Of a DNA stretch of 64,000 bases, positions 34,447-45,894 are shown piece by piece. How positions within the stretch are numbered: position 1 is the stretch's first letter; each line of letters begins with the position of its first letter. The stretch spans positions 267,069,843 through 267,133,842 of the forward strand of contig OX352774.1 in NCBI GenBank assembly GCA_947095535.1, written 5' to 3'. The stretch comes from Poecilobothrus nobilitatus (Eukaryota > Arthropoda > Insecta > Diptera > Dolichopodidae). The position numbers were made by a program, and so were the translations under genes. Under the pieces are notes generated by a model. That model saw only the letters and a program-made list of their open reading frames with translations, was not told where the DNA came from and searched no databases.

Positions 34447-34969
34447 TTTTTATTGATCTTGTATGGGATTATGATTTATGATGCTTATAATTTCAAAATA
34501 TTGAAAAATTGTTCAATTCGTAAATTTGTTTTCTAGAAAATAAGTTAAAAAAAAAGTGATTAGGTATCTTGATCATATATAAATTGATAAGGAATGTTAT
34601 TTTAATAATAGTTTTCTCGTACATACATTTATTGTTAAAAAAATTATGTACATATTATGTACGTAGGTAAATAAATTAAAAAATAATATACATACATATG
34701 TAAGTAGGTACCAAACAAATTATAAATATGAACTAAGTATATGTAATTTGCTTTTTCGTTTAGTTTACTCAGCATTTGAATTAAACTTGATATAAAATAA
34801 TAAAATTCGATAATTAAATAAAACATTTCAATCAATAAATCAAATTTATAAAAATCCTTTTCTAATTGGTAAGTACCAATGTATATATGTACATATCTAT
34901 GTATTTACGAGTTCAAAAAATGAATTGGTTTCATAACTCATTTAATATTACGATTTCAGTTAATATATT

Positions 34970-37141
34970 ATGGATCGCAAAAAGGTTTGGGGAGTAAGTT
35001 GCTTGATTGCTTCTTGTGGAAAAAAGAAAAGGGACAATCCTTTGTTAAAATTTTACAGGTTTAGAAATGAATGGCTTTCGGTTTTAAAATTAAATAATGC
35101 ACGGAAAACAAACAATTTTTATGTTTGTAGTCATCATTTTAAAACTTCAGATATAGGAAAAAAAACATTACAAAAGGGAGCAATACCTACTTTAAATTTA
35201 ATTGAAAATAACACAGATAATACGTTTGATCATATTCCCGTTTTATTTAACGGAAAAACGTATTCATATATTTAAAAAAAAAATGAGGATTTAACTTTTA
35301 GTGAATTAACTATTTACGAACCCCCAGTTTATCGCTTAGGGAGGGAAGAAACATTCTCAGATGTAAACTGCAACTTTTGTTTGAAGTTGCAACAGAATTT
35401 AAAGTTTTATACGTCAAAATATTTAAAACTCTTAGAGAAATACAAGAAACTTAGAGCAAGTAACAAAATAAACACAATAAAGAAAGCGCATCTTGTATCA
35501 TCTGCAAAAAGACGATTACAGCAAGTGAGACAAAGGAAATGTTCATTATCATTTTTTATTGATGGTTTAAAGGGGGTAAATAATAATGCCAAAATATTCA
35601 GTAAGATGATATTACATTCAAACTCCAAGAAATTATGTTGGAAAAAGGAGGAAAAAGAATTAGCTCTTGACATGAACTATAAATCGCCTTCATTTTATAA
35701 ATATTTAACAAATAATTTAAATTTAAATTTACCTTGTTTAAGAACTTTGAATCGGTCGCAGCCAGTTAAAAATCTTACACTAGGTATCATTGATATTGAC
35801 ATTTTAAGATCTCTTTCATCGAATCTACGACCGGCAAAAAGGGAGGTAATGTTAGTTTTGGATGAAATTGCGATACAACAACAAAACCTATGTTTGGTAA
35901 ACTTTTAGTTGAGAAAATTAAAAGCGTAATTGATTATTGCAGTAACTTGGGCTTTAATATAAGGTGCATAGGAAATGACCAAAGCTCTAATAATAGAAGC
36001 AGCTTTAATCTATTAGGAGTATCTAAAGATAAACCATACTTTTTCCACAAATCTTCTAAAATATATGCAGTTTATGATGTTCCCCATTTACTAAAAAGTG
36101 CTCGCAATGCCTTATTGCTAAAAAATATTGTTTTTGAAGGTGGTATTGTTACTTGGAAATGTGTTGAGGAGATATTTTATGCGGAAAAAGATAATTCTAC
36201 AAAAATGTGTTGCAAATTAACATTAGGACATGTAAAACCCAATAATTGGCAAAAAATTAAAGTTTCATATGCTTCACAAGTTTTTAGTAACACTATGAAG
36301 GCTGCCATTCAAACTGCATGTCAAGTAGGAATGTATAGTTCAAAAACTGCAGAAAACGCAATTTCAACGGCAAATTTCTTCGAATTTATGAACAACTTGT
36401 TTGATTGCCTTAATAATTCAAAACCATTTAGCAAAAATTTGTACAGAAATCCACTAAAACGTATAGGAGTCACTCGCGATTTTTTGGAAAACGCTTTGGA
36501 GAAGCTAAATACGATTAGTTTCGAAGATCTCAATAGGAGTTTTTGGGTAAACGGATTAGTGCAAACAATTAAGGCTACTTTAGCTTTGTCTGAAGACCTT
36601 TTTAAAGAGTATCCGGAGATGATTTTTTTTTTAACGTATAAAATCAACCAAGATCCATTAAAAAATTTATTTACCGCAATTAGAAATAAAGGTGGATTTA
36701 ATAAAAATTCTTCTCTTTATAAACTATGTAATACACTTGCTAAAATTATGTGCCATAAAATATCATATTTTTCAAATAATTCAAATTGTCAGCCTGATAA
36801 TGATGTTTTCTCACTCGAAAGTATTGTTGAAACAAGTCCGAGTTTTGAATCGAATGATGATATTAATTTTAACGAAAGAACTACAAAACAAAAAGAAAAT
36901 GTAGAGGAAGAAAATAATAGTCCAGAAAAAGATGAGGAAATGCCAGAATACAATATTATTGAAGATGATATTTTAATTGCAGAAGAACTTTCACTTAGAT
37001 ATTTCGCAGGGTTTGTACTTTTTAGAATACTCCCTCAAATTAACTGTGTAAATTGTGAAAATATTATGAGAAAAACGGGTGAAAGAATATCGTTACAAAG
37101 CACATCTGAAAGATTTATATTCCACAAAAATTATTCAAAAC
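34970..37141 (+). pseudogene. P-type THAP transposase of P1, 5' part
   Basis: 34,970-35,275 encodes a THAP domain: CLIASC, FYRFRNEW, CSHHF and AIPTLNL. One in-frame TAA (35,273-35,275) then separates it from a continuous frame through a lysine-rich coiled-coil linker and KEEKELALDMNYKSPSFYKY to VLDEIAI (first catalytic Asp). About 70 codons normally following are deleted, with a frame change near 35,885. The next frame (35,890-37,141) has IGNDQSSNNRS (second Asp region), YDVPHLLKSARNALL, and INQDPLKNLFTAIR. In that last motif the third catalytic acid, Glu in P0 (DHIEPFF) and P2 (DHLETFF), is Lys. It then has FAGFVLFRI..CVNC and breaks off at the P2 insertion. It is dead on three counts. Confidence 0.9.
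37134..37141 (+). repeat. Target-site duplication of P2, left copy
   Basis: TTCAAAAC, identical to 41,590-41,597. Eight bp is the P-superfamily duplication length. Confidence 0.93.
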
Positions 37142-38294
37142 CATAGATAATATATTAAGTACTTTAGATTGGCACTTTCTCTTTCATTCTAATGTATTTT
37201 CCTATACACGAAATTTCAGTCAAAAATAAAACATACGACATCCAAGTAATGTCGTTCATTTGACGTAAGTTGGATGTCAGCTGTTTTTGAATCATAAAAT
37301 TTCATTAAAATTATTATAAAATCGCAGTACAGTTTCTCATGAGTTTCTTCATAGATATTGGATATGTGTATTATCATGCAGATTTATAATATTTACATTC
37401 TAAATTTGAAGAGAATAGACAAGAATAGCAAACAAGCAAATTTCAAAATAAAGAATTACAGAAAAAATTTATAGTATCGAATTTATCGATTGGAAAACTT
37501 TGTCCAAGGTACATATATTATTTGAATATTATTTTCTTTTTTAATTTATACAAACTTCATATTTTTAGTCACTGGAACGACAATAAGCAAGTATTCAAGA
37601 TTTAGAAAAATTCAAAATTACAAAAAGAAAATAAAAATTTAAAAGATATAAGGACTCAGATTTTCTAGAACGTGAATTGAATAATTAGATTTCATGAGAT
37701 CTTATTGATACTAAGAATCAAGAGTATCAATTACTATTACAACAAACAACTAGGTACGCAAATATGCATTTAAAATTACTAATATATTTGGCTATATTTA
37801 TTTTTTATGAACCATATTTTTAATTTTAGGATCATATGTACGGATAATATACCTTTAAAAATATATGTACAACTATATGTATATGTTCGGATAATACACC
37901 TCAACAAACTCGGTGACCAAAGAATATAATGGCATATTTCATATAATGGTGATCCATAAACACCTATCAGTAGAATAATTCTCAAACGATGAGCACGAGC
38001 TGTATTAAAGTGATAAAATATAAAATAAAATATTAATGTTATTGCAAAATAAATTTTCTTTTTTCCACACCACCCATGGGGTAAAGAAAAAGGTGCATTT
38101 TTTTTTAAGTGGTTCCCCAGGAGGCCTATTCCACTTTACAGAAAAAATAAATATTTAAACAAAGGTAATACAATAACAAAAAACAAAAATAATTGAAAAT
38201 TCAGTATAACAAATAACATGCATAAAATAATACAAAATTCAACATTTAACAAAAAATAAATAACAAGCATAAAATAATAAAGTTTTAATTCAGT

Positions 38295-41246
38295 TCACAA
38301 AAAGTAATTAACAGGACAAAAATAAAATGAATGAAAAGTTAATATACATAATATGTATATCAATCTAAATTTAGATTGATTTAAAAGTTGTGTTTTTAAT
38401 TTTGCCAAATGAAAAAGTTTAACGTTTAAATAATTTTCTGCTATAAATTTTATTAAAAAATATCTATGATTTTCCAGAACGTCACACTCTATTATATGAT
38501 CATCCATATCGTTAAATATTGTATTTGGAATGTTTCTTAATATAACATTGATCAATTTCATCCAAAAATGTTTTTCATTTATCCTATTTTCAATTGTGAA
38601 AATTGATAAATATTTTTCTGTTATTCTACAAATATTAACGATATTCTTAGACGGTTTAATTAATCCACCAAAATTTTTCAAATCTATTAATCTTGATTCT
38701 TCTTTTTCTCCATCAAGGATAGTTTCAATGCAAGAAGAACAAATTATTTTTTGTAAAATTTTTCTTTGAATCCATCCAGCAATATATATTACTGCAGTGT
38801 CGATTAATTGCAGGACTAATTGCTTGTAAAGGTATGTCATCTATACATATTTCTTCATCTAAATTGTCTTCATCCATGACATTTAGAGAAAATGAATTTG
38901 AATCAATTTTGTCCAATGTTCTTCTGGATGAGACCGTTAATATTTTAATATCCATTTGTTCCAAACAATTTGCTTCTGCTGAAGATTTGACTTAATTTTT
39001 AATTAAAAGCCTTTTGTAAGCTGACATAAATTGCGCTACTGTAGGATTATTGTTCCAGTATCCACGGCTTCTTATAGCTGAAAAAAAAGTTTCCAAATGG
39101 TCTTGACTAAATTTAAGGGTAGAAATATAGTGTAAATCATCATTTGTTTCAAAATATTCTTTGTACATTTTTTCGAAATTGTGAGTAGCCAAGATAAAAC
39201 CTAAAAATCCTGTTTTTACTCGCAAATCTATTATTTTCGCTTCTTGAATATCAGCAGTTGTTCTTAAATTCATTAAATAATATCGGGCGTTTTTAAAAAA
39301 ATTAAAGTAATCTTCTTTATTTCTTTCCCCTATAGCGTTTTTATATCCTTTTCCGAATTTTGTTTTTGAATAAAAAATATCAAATAAATCATTTAATATC
39401 CTAATAAATTCTATTGTAGCTTTACATTCAATAAATAATTTATGCTGTGTTTCGGATAAATATTGTAACGCATCTGCTACAGTTTTACTAAATGTTTGTG
39501 CAGCTAGTTTTACTTTCATTTTCTGATTTTGCCATTCGATATGCTTTTGGGTTATTTTATTAGCCAAATGTATTCCTTCTGTGGTTTGCAAATCATACAA
39601 ATTTTCTATAAATTTCCATTCTATTTTATCACCATTTTTATTGTACATTAGCTAATGTATTTCTTTAGTAGCTAATGTATTTCTATGTATTTGTTATGTA
39701 TTTATTAGCTAATGTATTTCTATTTTAGTAGCTAATGTATTTCTGATCAACTTAAGCATATGAGCAATATCAAGTAATATAAATATTTTTTTATTAGTTA
39801 GCGGATTTAAAAAGAACGGTTTCATATTCTCGGGTTTTAAATTAGCTCCCAATTCTGCAGCCATTGCTATATTGCTGGGTGGACCATCAAAAGTTAGATT
39901 AATTATTTCAATATTTGCATCTTTTAAAAAAATTAAGGCTTCTTTTATTATATTTGCCTTTTCTGAATCGTTCAATCCATTAACTGCAAAGTATCCAATA
40001 AGAATTTTCCATTTATCGTTTATTGCGTTAATCATCAAAACAAAAACTTCAGTTGCTATAGGGAAAGAATCATCTAATTGTCTTTTGAAATTACAGTCAA
40101 CTCTTCCTATACATTTTTTTTTAATTTTATCATACTGCACATGTTTTCTTATAGACATTTCATCCATCAGTAAGCAACAGTAAATTTTTTTTTCTCGCGT
40201 TTTCATTTTTATAGCATTTAAAGCTTCTTCAGAAAATCCCGGTTCGCCATCAATAGGCGAATACCATTGTCTTAATGTCCTTGGAGATGGTAATTTATTT
40301 TTAAATACTGTTCTTAAATAATTATACGCCCTAGGAGAATAAAAATGTAATGTTATTGCAAAAGATCGTAAAACAGGTGGGTACTTAGTACCATGTTTTC
40401 CAGTTTTATTGCTTCCAGCATTTTTTCTGTGTCATCTGATTCTATTGTCGATTGTAATATATCATGTGCATTTTCTGATATTAAACACCGTTTTTTCAGA
40501 TCAAAAATAATATTTTTTAACGATGCAATTTTTTTTTTCGAGTAAAATTTATTATTCTGTAATTTCTTAACTTTTAATTTTTTGGCAAATAATTTTTTTT
40601 TTAATTTATGAACATTCAATTTTAATTTAGCGGGGAGTTAATCTTGATAACGGTAATTCAACTTTACTAATAACTTTTTCAGGCGATTCTAAATTCGTAG
40701 TTACTAAATTAAGATTTTTGCTGGTTTGTGCAAATACATTATTTAAATTACTACTTAAACTAAAATTAGATTCTACAACTACATTATTCTTTAAATCTTC
40801 ATCCTCAAATCTACTTAGATTCACTTGAACTTCATCACATAAAATTTCAAGTTGAGAACTATATTTTGAAATTAAAAGGGAAAATTAATTTTATAATCAT
40901 GCAAATTTTCATAACTAGCGTGATGCCTATATGTATTTTTAGAAATTTTTTGTACTTACGTTTCAGATGAATCTAAATGTGGAAATCTTGAAGGAATGGA
41001 TTTTTCTTTTAATTTTGTCGTACTAAAGCTGAATGGCTTTAACAGACATTCCTCACTGAAATGTTCGCTACAAACACAGGATCTATCTGGATTCACTTCA
41101 CTTTGTTTATTTAAATATTTAATATGAAAAATCCACTTATTTTTTAAATCCTCGTCGTTCGGAAACTTGTGAAAAGAGTTGTTCTTACATTTATAATATG
41201 TATTTAAACATCCCTTTACACAACAAGATTGACGAGAATTGTACAT
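38295..41246 (-). pseudogene. P-type THAP transposase of P2
   Basis: Exon 1, 41,246-40,960: THAP domain CCVKGC, FHKFPNDEDLKNKW, CSEHF. Intron 40,959-40,859 (101 bp, GTAAGT...AG) joins in frame to exon 2. Then come a stop/frameshift at 40,627, a coiled coil to about 40,390, and a frameshift into FAITLHFYSPRAYNYL. The DDE core has MDEMSIRKH (Asp 1), LTFDGPPSN (Asp 2), LLDIAHMLKLIRN and FSQDHLETFFSAIRSRG (Glu 3), so all catalytic residues are retained. A small tandem repeat (39,649-39,744) breaks the frame just after HMLKLIRN. An in-frame stop at 38,992 and a frameshift near 38,800 precede the C-terminal AGWIQRKI..CSSC block. Less decayed than P0, but not translatable. Confidence 0.9.
39649..39744. 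repeat. 16-bp repeat array inside P2 transposase
   Basis: Four copies of TAGCTAATGTATTTCT with variable 8-20 bp spacers. Intact relatives would read straight from the HMLKLIRNTLA block to KNGDKIEWK, so this is a local expansion that disrupts the frame. Confidence 0.85.
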
Positions 41247-41589
41247 GTTTTTTAGTTTTATTTTATATTTACTTGTATAATATTTTATAATAAATTTTTA
41301 GTTTAATTTTTTAACACTTTTTTTATTTAAACACTTTTTATTTTATATTTATTATTTTCTTTTTCATTTTTTAACACTTGTTTTATTTTTATTTCACTAC
41401 ATTTAAGAACTACTTAAAAAAAATTTTAGTTCAAAGAATTTTGGCGCAAAATTTCCAGTTTTAGCGGGCACTGTTTCCAGGGGAAACTAAATTTAAATTT
41501 ACCCAAAAAAAAGCATCAATAAACAGCTGACTCAAAATTGACTGAATTTTTCTTTTATATAGCCAATCTAAAGTACTATTATATCTATG

Positions 41590-41597
41590 TTCAAAAC
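41590..41597 (+). repeat. Target-site duplication of P2, right copy
   Basis: TTCAAAAC, identical to 37,134-37,141. Confidence 0.93.
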
Positions 41598-41937
41598 AGG
41601 CTGACTTTGGAAAAATGATAGCGCCCACAAACAATTTTTTTGAAATTTGTTCTTACCATTTAAATATTTTCAAAGCAGTTACAAACAAAACACCTGAAAT
41701 TGAAGGTATTAAGAAAAATATCGTAGAATTATGTATTATAAAAACATCCGCTTGTAACAAATTTTCTGATTGGTTTACAAAAAATAACCAGTGCTATTAC
41801 CATCATCAAAATTCTAGACTATTTCATACTGGTATTGTTGCGAAAGTTTTGTGTTTGGGAATCTGAAAAAATATCAAGAGTTAGCTCTCGACAGTTCAAA
41901 AATTTGGCTAAACTTAATATATTAGAAAGAGGAGAAA
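41598..41937 (+). pseudogene. P-type transposase of P1, 3' part
   Basis: Continues the P1 frame exactly across the P2 insertion: the C at 37,141 plus AG at 41,598 form a codon and the reading goes on as QADFGKMIAPTNNFF to SDWFTKNNQCYYHH, the C-terminal block also seen in the fragment at 30,721-31,035. A frameshift near 41,835 moves the tail to another frame (ISRVSSRQFKNLAKLNIL) with basic, helical character, ending at about 41,937. This is the only stretch of P1 that is in frame with the 5' part. Confidence 0.88.
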
Positions 41938-42746
41938 AAAAAAATTGATATCTTTGCTGTATATAAATAACTAGGTACATATATTTAAACTTTACATTAT
42001 AAATATAAATATATGACAAGCATTTTTATTTTTATTAAATATTTTTACTTTATTAAAAAGTTTAATTTCAAAATAATTATATTTAAGTTAATAAGTAATG
42101 AAATCAAAATAATATTTTTGTTTAGTTAAGGAAGTTTATAGTTTTTAGTATCAATCATAATCTATTTTAAAGTATCAATAATTTCCATGTATTTCAATCT
42201 ATTTTATAGTGTCAATAAAACCAATCTTATTCTTTAAATTAATTTAAATTTATTTATTCTGAAAAATTATTAAAATTTAAAGTAGGTTTACTATTATATT
42301 TTCTCATACATACAAATAAGATTACGTGTATGTAAATCTAGTATTAGTTATCCTGTATCAGTGTTATGGTCTTTTTAGCACATTTTTAAAAACACCTGTA
42401 CAAATTTTTAAAGGTAAGATGCAAAAAATAAAGTTCAAACATTTTACATTAACATGTGTAAAATACTTTACTTAGTTAAGATGGGTTTCCTTCAAATTGA
42501 AGAAAGGGTTTTATGATTTAACATTTTTATTTATAGAAAACATTCTAAGAAAAATTTTAAATTGAAATAAATAAATTTGAAAATGCTTTTCAGTCAAATT
42601 CTATTTGGCTTTTCAAATCTAATATCTGTTAACATATTATGGATTTCAAATTATATGTATGTATATTGCAATAAAATATATATGTACATTGAAAATATAT
42701 ATAAATACATATTAAATAGTAGACGATCTATTAAAATAAAATACAC
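41938..42746. other. 3' non-coding part of P1
   Basis: AT-rich; no coding or repeat feature recognised before the right inverted end. Confidence 0.5.
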
Positions 42747-42947
42747 CAAGAACAAAAATTAATAGTTTTTTTGTTCTGTTTTTATATTACTCTTATTTAT
42801 TCTATATTTGCATTGGCATGGATTAGTGGATGTGAATGAATATATACATATATGTGTATATAAATATATAAACAAAAATATTAAATAGTATGCCGCTATG
42901 ACCATAGAAAAAATTAAAAGCTTTCTACGAGTGGAGGCAAGTCAAAA
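42747..42947 (-). repeat. Right 201-bp inverted end of P1
   Basis: Inverted copy of 34,246-34,446. Confidence 0.8.
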
Positions 42948-43349
42948 ATATGCTTTTATTATTTTTATTATATATTACAATATGGTATTAACCAATTTTG
43001 CGCTGAAGCGTTAATGCAAGATTATCTATATTTGTTGAATTTTCCATTGTAAATTAAAATTTTTATAAAAGCAGTGTATGAAGCTTAAAGTTAACAGACC
43101 AAACATTGTAAACACATATTTTTAAGTGGTCTAGTTGAATTAAAATAAAGTGAGTTTTCATTTTGAAATTCTCGTTTTTTTTAATTTAAAATCTACGTTG
43201 CATTTTTATGTACAATCTCATAAACATTTACACATATTCTAATAATTTGAACAGCTAAAAGACAGATTGAAGTACATTCAAAAAATAAATGCTTTTTAAA
43301 AATAAACTCCAGAATGTGAAAATAGCATTTTTTAGAAGTCAATTTTAAT
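42948..43349. other. AT-rich spacer
   Basis: Nothing recognised, apart from a GCGCTGAAGCGTTAATGCAA stretch near 43,000 that resembles the piggyBac end sequence and may be a stray terminus. Confidence 0.4.
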
Positions 43350-44802
43350 GTTGCAAAAACGCAACGTCAGCATAAAGCACGATATTTTACTATAAATTAG
43401 AGTATGACATTAACACTTTTTGTGTGAACAATTTTTTTTGTATAATTTCAAAAACAGAAATTTTTAAATTCGGGGAATCCTCGATTTGTGAAAAGACGTT
43501 GTTAAATTAACATAAAAACTGAATAAAGGTAGTATTATTTATGTTCTTTTTAAAGTTGGGTGTTTATATTGTATGTAAAATATTAAAAAGTTTTTTAGAA
43601 TTTAGTTTTTACTTTTCAAAAAATTTCAATAAATGAATTAAAATGAAAAAGGTAAATTTAATCTTCCTCCTGAGGTAGACAAGCTTACTGATAATGAAGA
43701 CATTGATGACAAAATTATGGGTGAAAATACTGTGTCTGAAGTAACTGGAGATATTGCCAATATGCCTTTATGGAAAAAGGAAACTATTAGCAAACCTGTC
43801 CCGGCCAACAGTGACCTAATTGAGAAAAATGTACTTCAAAAATTGTGGAAGAGTTGGATGGAAAATCTCCATTAGATTTATTGAGCTTATTTTTTGACGA
43901 AAAGGTCAGAAATCTTATAATAACTTTTTCAGAGAAGTATGCCAGAGAAACAAATAATCCAAATTTTAAATTGACCAATACGACACTCTCAAAATTCTTG
44001 CCTATTCTTATGAGGATAAGGGTCTTCCAATAGTAAGGAAAGCATTGTCGCGAAAGGAATTTCGGGAAATAAAAAAATATTTGCATCTTTCTGATAATAG
44101 CAACCTGGATAAATTTGACAAGTTGCGTCCGTTTTTTGACGTCTTAAATCGCAAGTTCTTACAATTTGGTATTTTTCGGGAACATCTTTCTATTGATGAG
44201 CAGATGGTTCCATATTTCGGCCACCATGCAGCTAAAATGTTCATTAAAGGAAAGCCTGTAAGATCCGGATTCAAGACGTGGTGTCTTACTTCGCTAAGAA
44301 AGTAAATAAGTACAAATTCCACAACCAAATTTGATTACAAAGTACAATTCCTACATGGGCGGAGTAGACTTACATGACAGCGGTGTAGATAACTACAGGA
44401 TTAATATAAAAGGGAAAAACTTGTGGTGGCCCTGCTATAGATAGTGCTGTTGTGAATAGTTGGAGACTCCACCGTATTTTAAATGAAAAAAATCCTAATC
44501 CTATGTCACAATTAGAATTTAGGTCATATATCGTGCGCACTTTGATAAAGCATGAAGAACCTAAAAGTACTTGAAACCGAAAAACAGCCTATCCCCAGAA
44601 ATAATTTATGTTAACACTGGGCATATAATTGAAAGAAATTCTGAAAATCGAAGAAGACGATGTAGGCTTTGAAAAAGTACAACAATTTACATGTTTATTC
44701 ATTTACATTCATCATGTTTTGCACAATTTCATAAAAAGTAAAACTTTATTATTTGTAAAGTAAAACTTTATGTATATTACGCTGACGTTGCGTTAATGCA
44801 AC
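43350..44802 (+). mobile_element. piggyBac-type transposon, dead
   Basis: An imperfect 26-bp inverted pair, GTTGCAAAAACGCAACGTCA at 43,350 and its near-complement ending CGTTAATGCAAC at 44,802, encloses the transposase relic. A TTAA lies at 43,345-43,348, where a piggyBac target would be, but no symmetrical right TTAA is seen directly at 44,803; these repeats may be subterminal. Confidence 0.65.
43642..44735 (+). pseudogene. piggyBac (PGBD-type) transposase, decayed
   Basis: An acidic N-terminal segment starts at about 43,642 (EKGKFNLPPEVDKLTDNED). After frameshifts come LLSLFFDEKVRNLI (43,875-43,920) and TLSKFLPILM. At 44,045-44,305 are MSRKEFREIKKYLHLSD, the DKLRP block and LSIDEQMVPYFG with the first catalytic Asp. 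A deletion then removes the middle. At about 44,345-44,410 the third-Asp block reads YMGGVDLHDSGVDNYRI, followed by a Trp motif. From 44,440 the C-terminal domain continues (VVNSWRLHRI), and at about 44,650 an RRRCRL block starts the cysteine-rich end. Motifs are in canonical order, but the frame is broken at least four times and the central catalytic Asp region is absent. Confidence 0.88.
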
Positions 44803-45014
44803 TTTTTTTTCTATTAAATCAATAACTGTAAATTAAAGATCATTAAAATTTATTTTATAAATATAAATATAAAAATATTTCTGTAGTTTTTTGACTATAT
44901 TTAAGAGCGGCGTAAAATGGGTTAATTATAATTTATAAGACCTATATACTTATTTTTAATTTAATTATATGATACTAATTATATACTATAAGAAAAATCT
45001 ATATTATTTTTTAT

Positions 45015-45115
45015 TAATCTATATGACACAACCGGGATTTGAAACCCTGACCTTTAGAATAATAATTAATAACCATCAAGTTACCTATTTCACAGGTAAT
45101 ACAGAAACAAAGCAA
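45015..45115 (-). mobile_element. Possible tRNA-derived SINE head remnant
   Basis: On the minus strand: a GTCAGGGTTTCAAATCCCGG stretch (box B with T-stem) followed by a TGTGTCATA end, closely parallel to the head end of the SINE at 15,580-15,600 (GGGTTCAAACCCC...GGTCA). A weak box A-like AATAGGTAACTTGATGG lies upstream. The body is not recognisable, and a decayed tRNA copy is also possible. Confidence 0.45.
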
Positions 45116-45120
45116 TTTCA

Positions 45121-45332
45121 AAATATTGAATGATATTGAAAAGCGCGAAAAATAAATATTATTGACCAAATTAACCTTTTAGATGTGAATCTATCTAAAT
45201 GTGATACTATCGTAATGTCATTTTTAACTTTTGCCCATTCAAGATCTATTATCAATTTCCTCTCCTTTTCTATTATATCATTTCTTCTCTCTTGCTCTGC
45301 ATCCGGTCGGGTTTGTTTTTTGGTTTTAATAT
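45121..45332 (-). other. Open coding-like stretch, unrecognised
   Basis: Minus strand. About 65 codons without a stop, hydrophilic and not simple sequence: KTKKQTRPDAEQERRNDIIE, then a KLIIDLEWAKVKND segment and VSHLDRFTSKRLIW. It looks like a helical, charged protein piece, possibly a decayed exon. No start or convincing acceptor is visible. Function unknown. Confidence 0.35.
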
Positions 45333-45894
45333 TGTTTTATTATAAATGAATTATTTTATTTTTATTTTATTTCGTTGTTAAATATGAATTATATTATTTT
45401 GTCTCCTTTTTCTTTTTTTGTTAAAAAATTATTTATTTATTTTATTACTATATTGAAATGAAATATTTTTTATATATATTAATATATTTTTTTTATTATT
45501 TTAGTTAAAGTCCTAGTCTTCAAGCGATAGCACTTTAAAAAAAATTCGGCATATTCCCTACCTCAAAGATGGTGTGAAAAGGGGGATAACTTATAATATT
45601 AATTTATTTCATTATTTTAATAAAAATTATATATAAGTTAACATAAATGAACTTATTGTAAAAACAATTAAATAGTTTCTTTTTTGCACTTAATTTCATA
45701 TGCATTCTAAAAAATTTACTCTACACATTTATTAAAGCAAATCGATATTGCAGTAAAAATTATTTTTCAACATTTTTTTGCTCAGTAATGTACCAAATTT
45801 GTTGCAAAATAGTTGGAAGACATTTTTTAAAATGCATATTTATGATATTTAAAATATTGTAATGAACATTTACAATATTTTAAAATTTCCTTTT
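45333..45894. other. AT-rich spacer
   Basis: No feature recognised. Confidence 0.4.

Larger units (their letters stand above)
37142..41589 (-). mobile_element. P-type transposon 'P2', complete ends, inserted in P1
   Basis: Inverted ends of about 30 bp: CATAGATAATATATTAAGTA at 37,142 continuing CTTTAGATTGGC, and the complement of 41,560-41,589, CATAGATATAATAGTACTTT continuing AGATTGGC. A perfect 8-bp duplication, TTCAAAAC, flanks them. Length is 4,448 bp; the transposase relic is on the minus strand. Near the 3' end (37,200-37,270) is a CAGTCAAAAATAAAACATA block also found in the P-derived MITEs, and a GACATCCAA...TTGGATGTC inverted pair that may be a subterminal transposase site. Having a clean duplication, it is the best-defined element in the window. 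Confidence 0.93.
34246..42947 (+). mobile_element. P-type transposon 'P1' with 201-bp inverted ends, split by P2
   Basis: A 201-bp segment, 34,246-34,446, starting TTTTGACTAGCCTCCACTCG, recurs inverted at 42,747-42,947. Between them lies a plus-strand P-type transposase relic whose frame is interrupted at 37,141 by element P2 and resumes at 41,598. Removing P2 and one target copy leaves about 4.25 kb, close to the 4.45 kb of P2. No matching 8-bp flanks are visible for P1, so the boundaries rest on the inverted ends alone. It is non-functional. Confidence 0.7.

Noticed and set aside
34644..34835. Minus-strand Tyr/Ile/Phe-rich frame suggesting a membrane protein
   Set aside because: Composition follows TATGTA simple sequence; lies in P1 non-coding DNA.
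37197..37275. Inverted GACATCCAA/TTGGATGTC pair as a separate MITE
   Set aside because: Too short and inside P2; better seen as a possible subterminal site of that element.
44045..44305. Intact piggyBac gene
   Set aside because: Only the first Asp block is in this frame; the centre is deleted and the rest lies in other frames.
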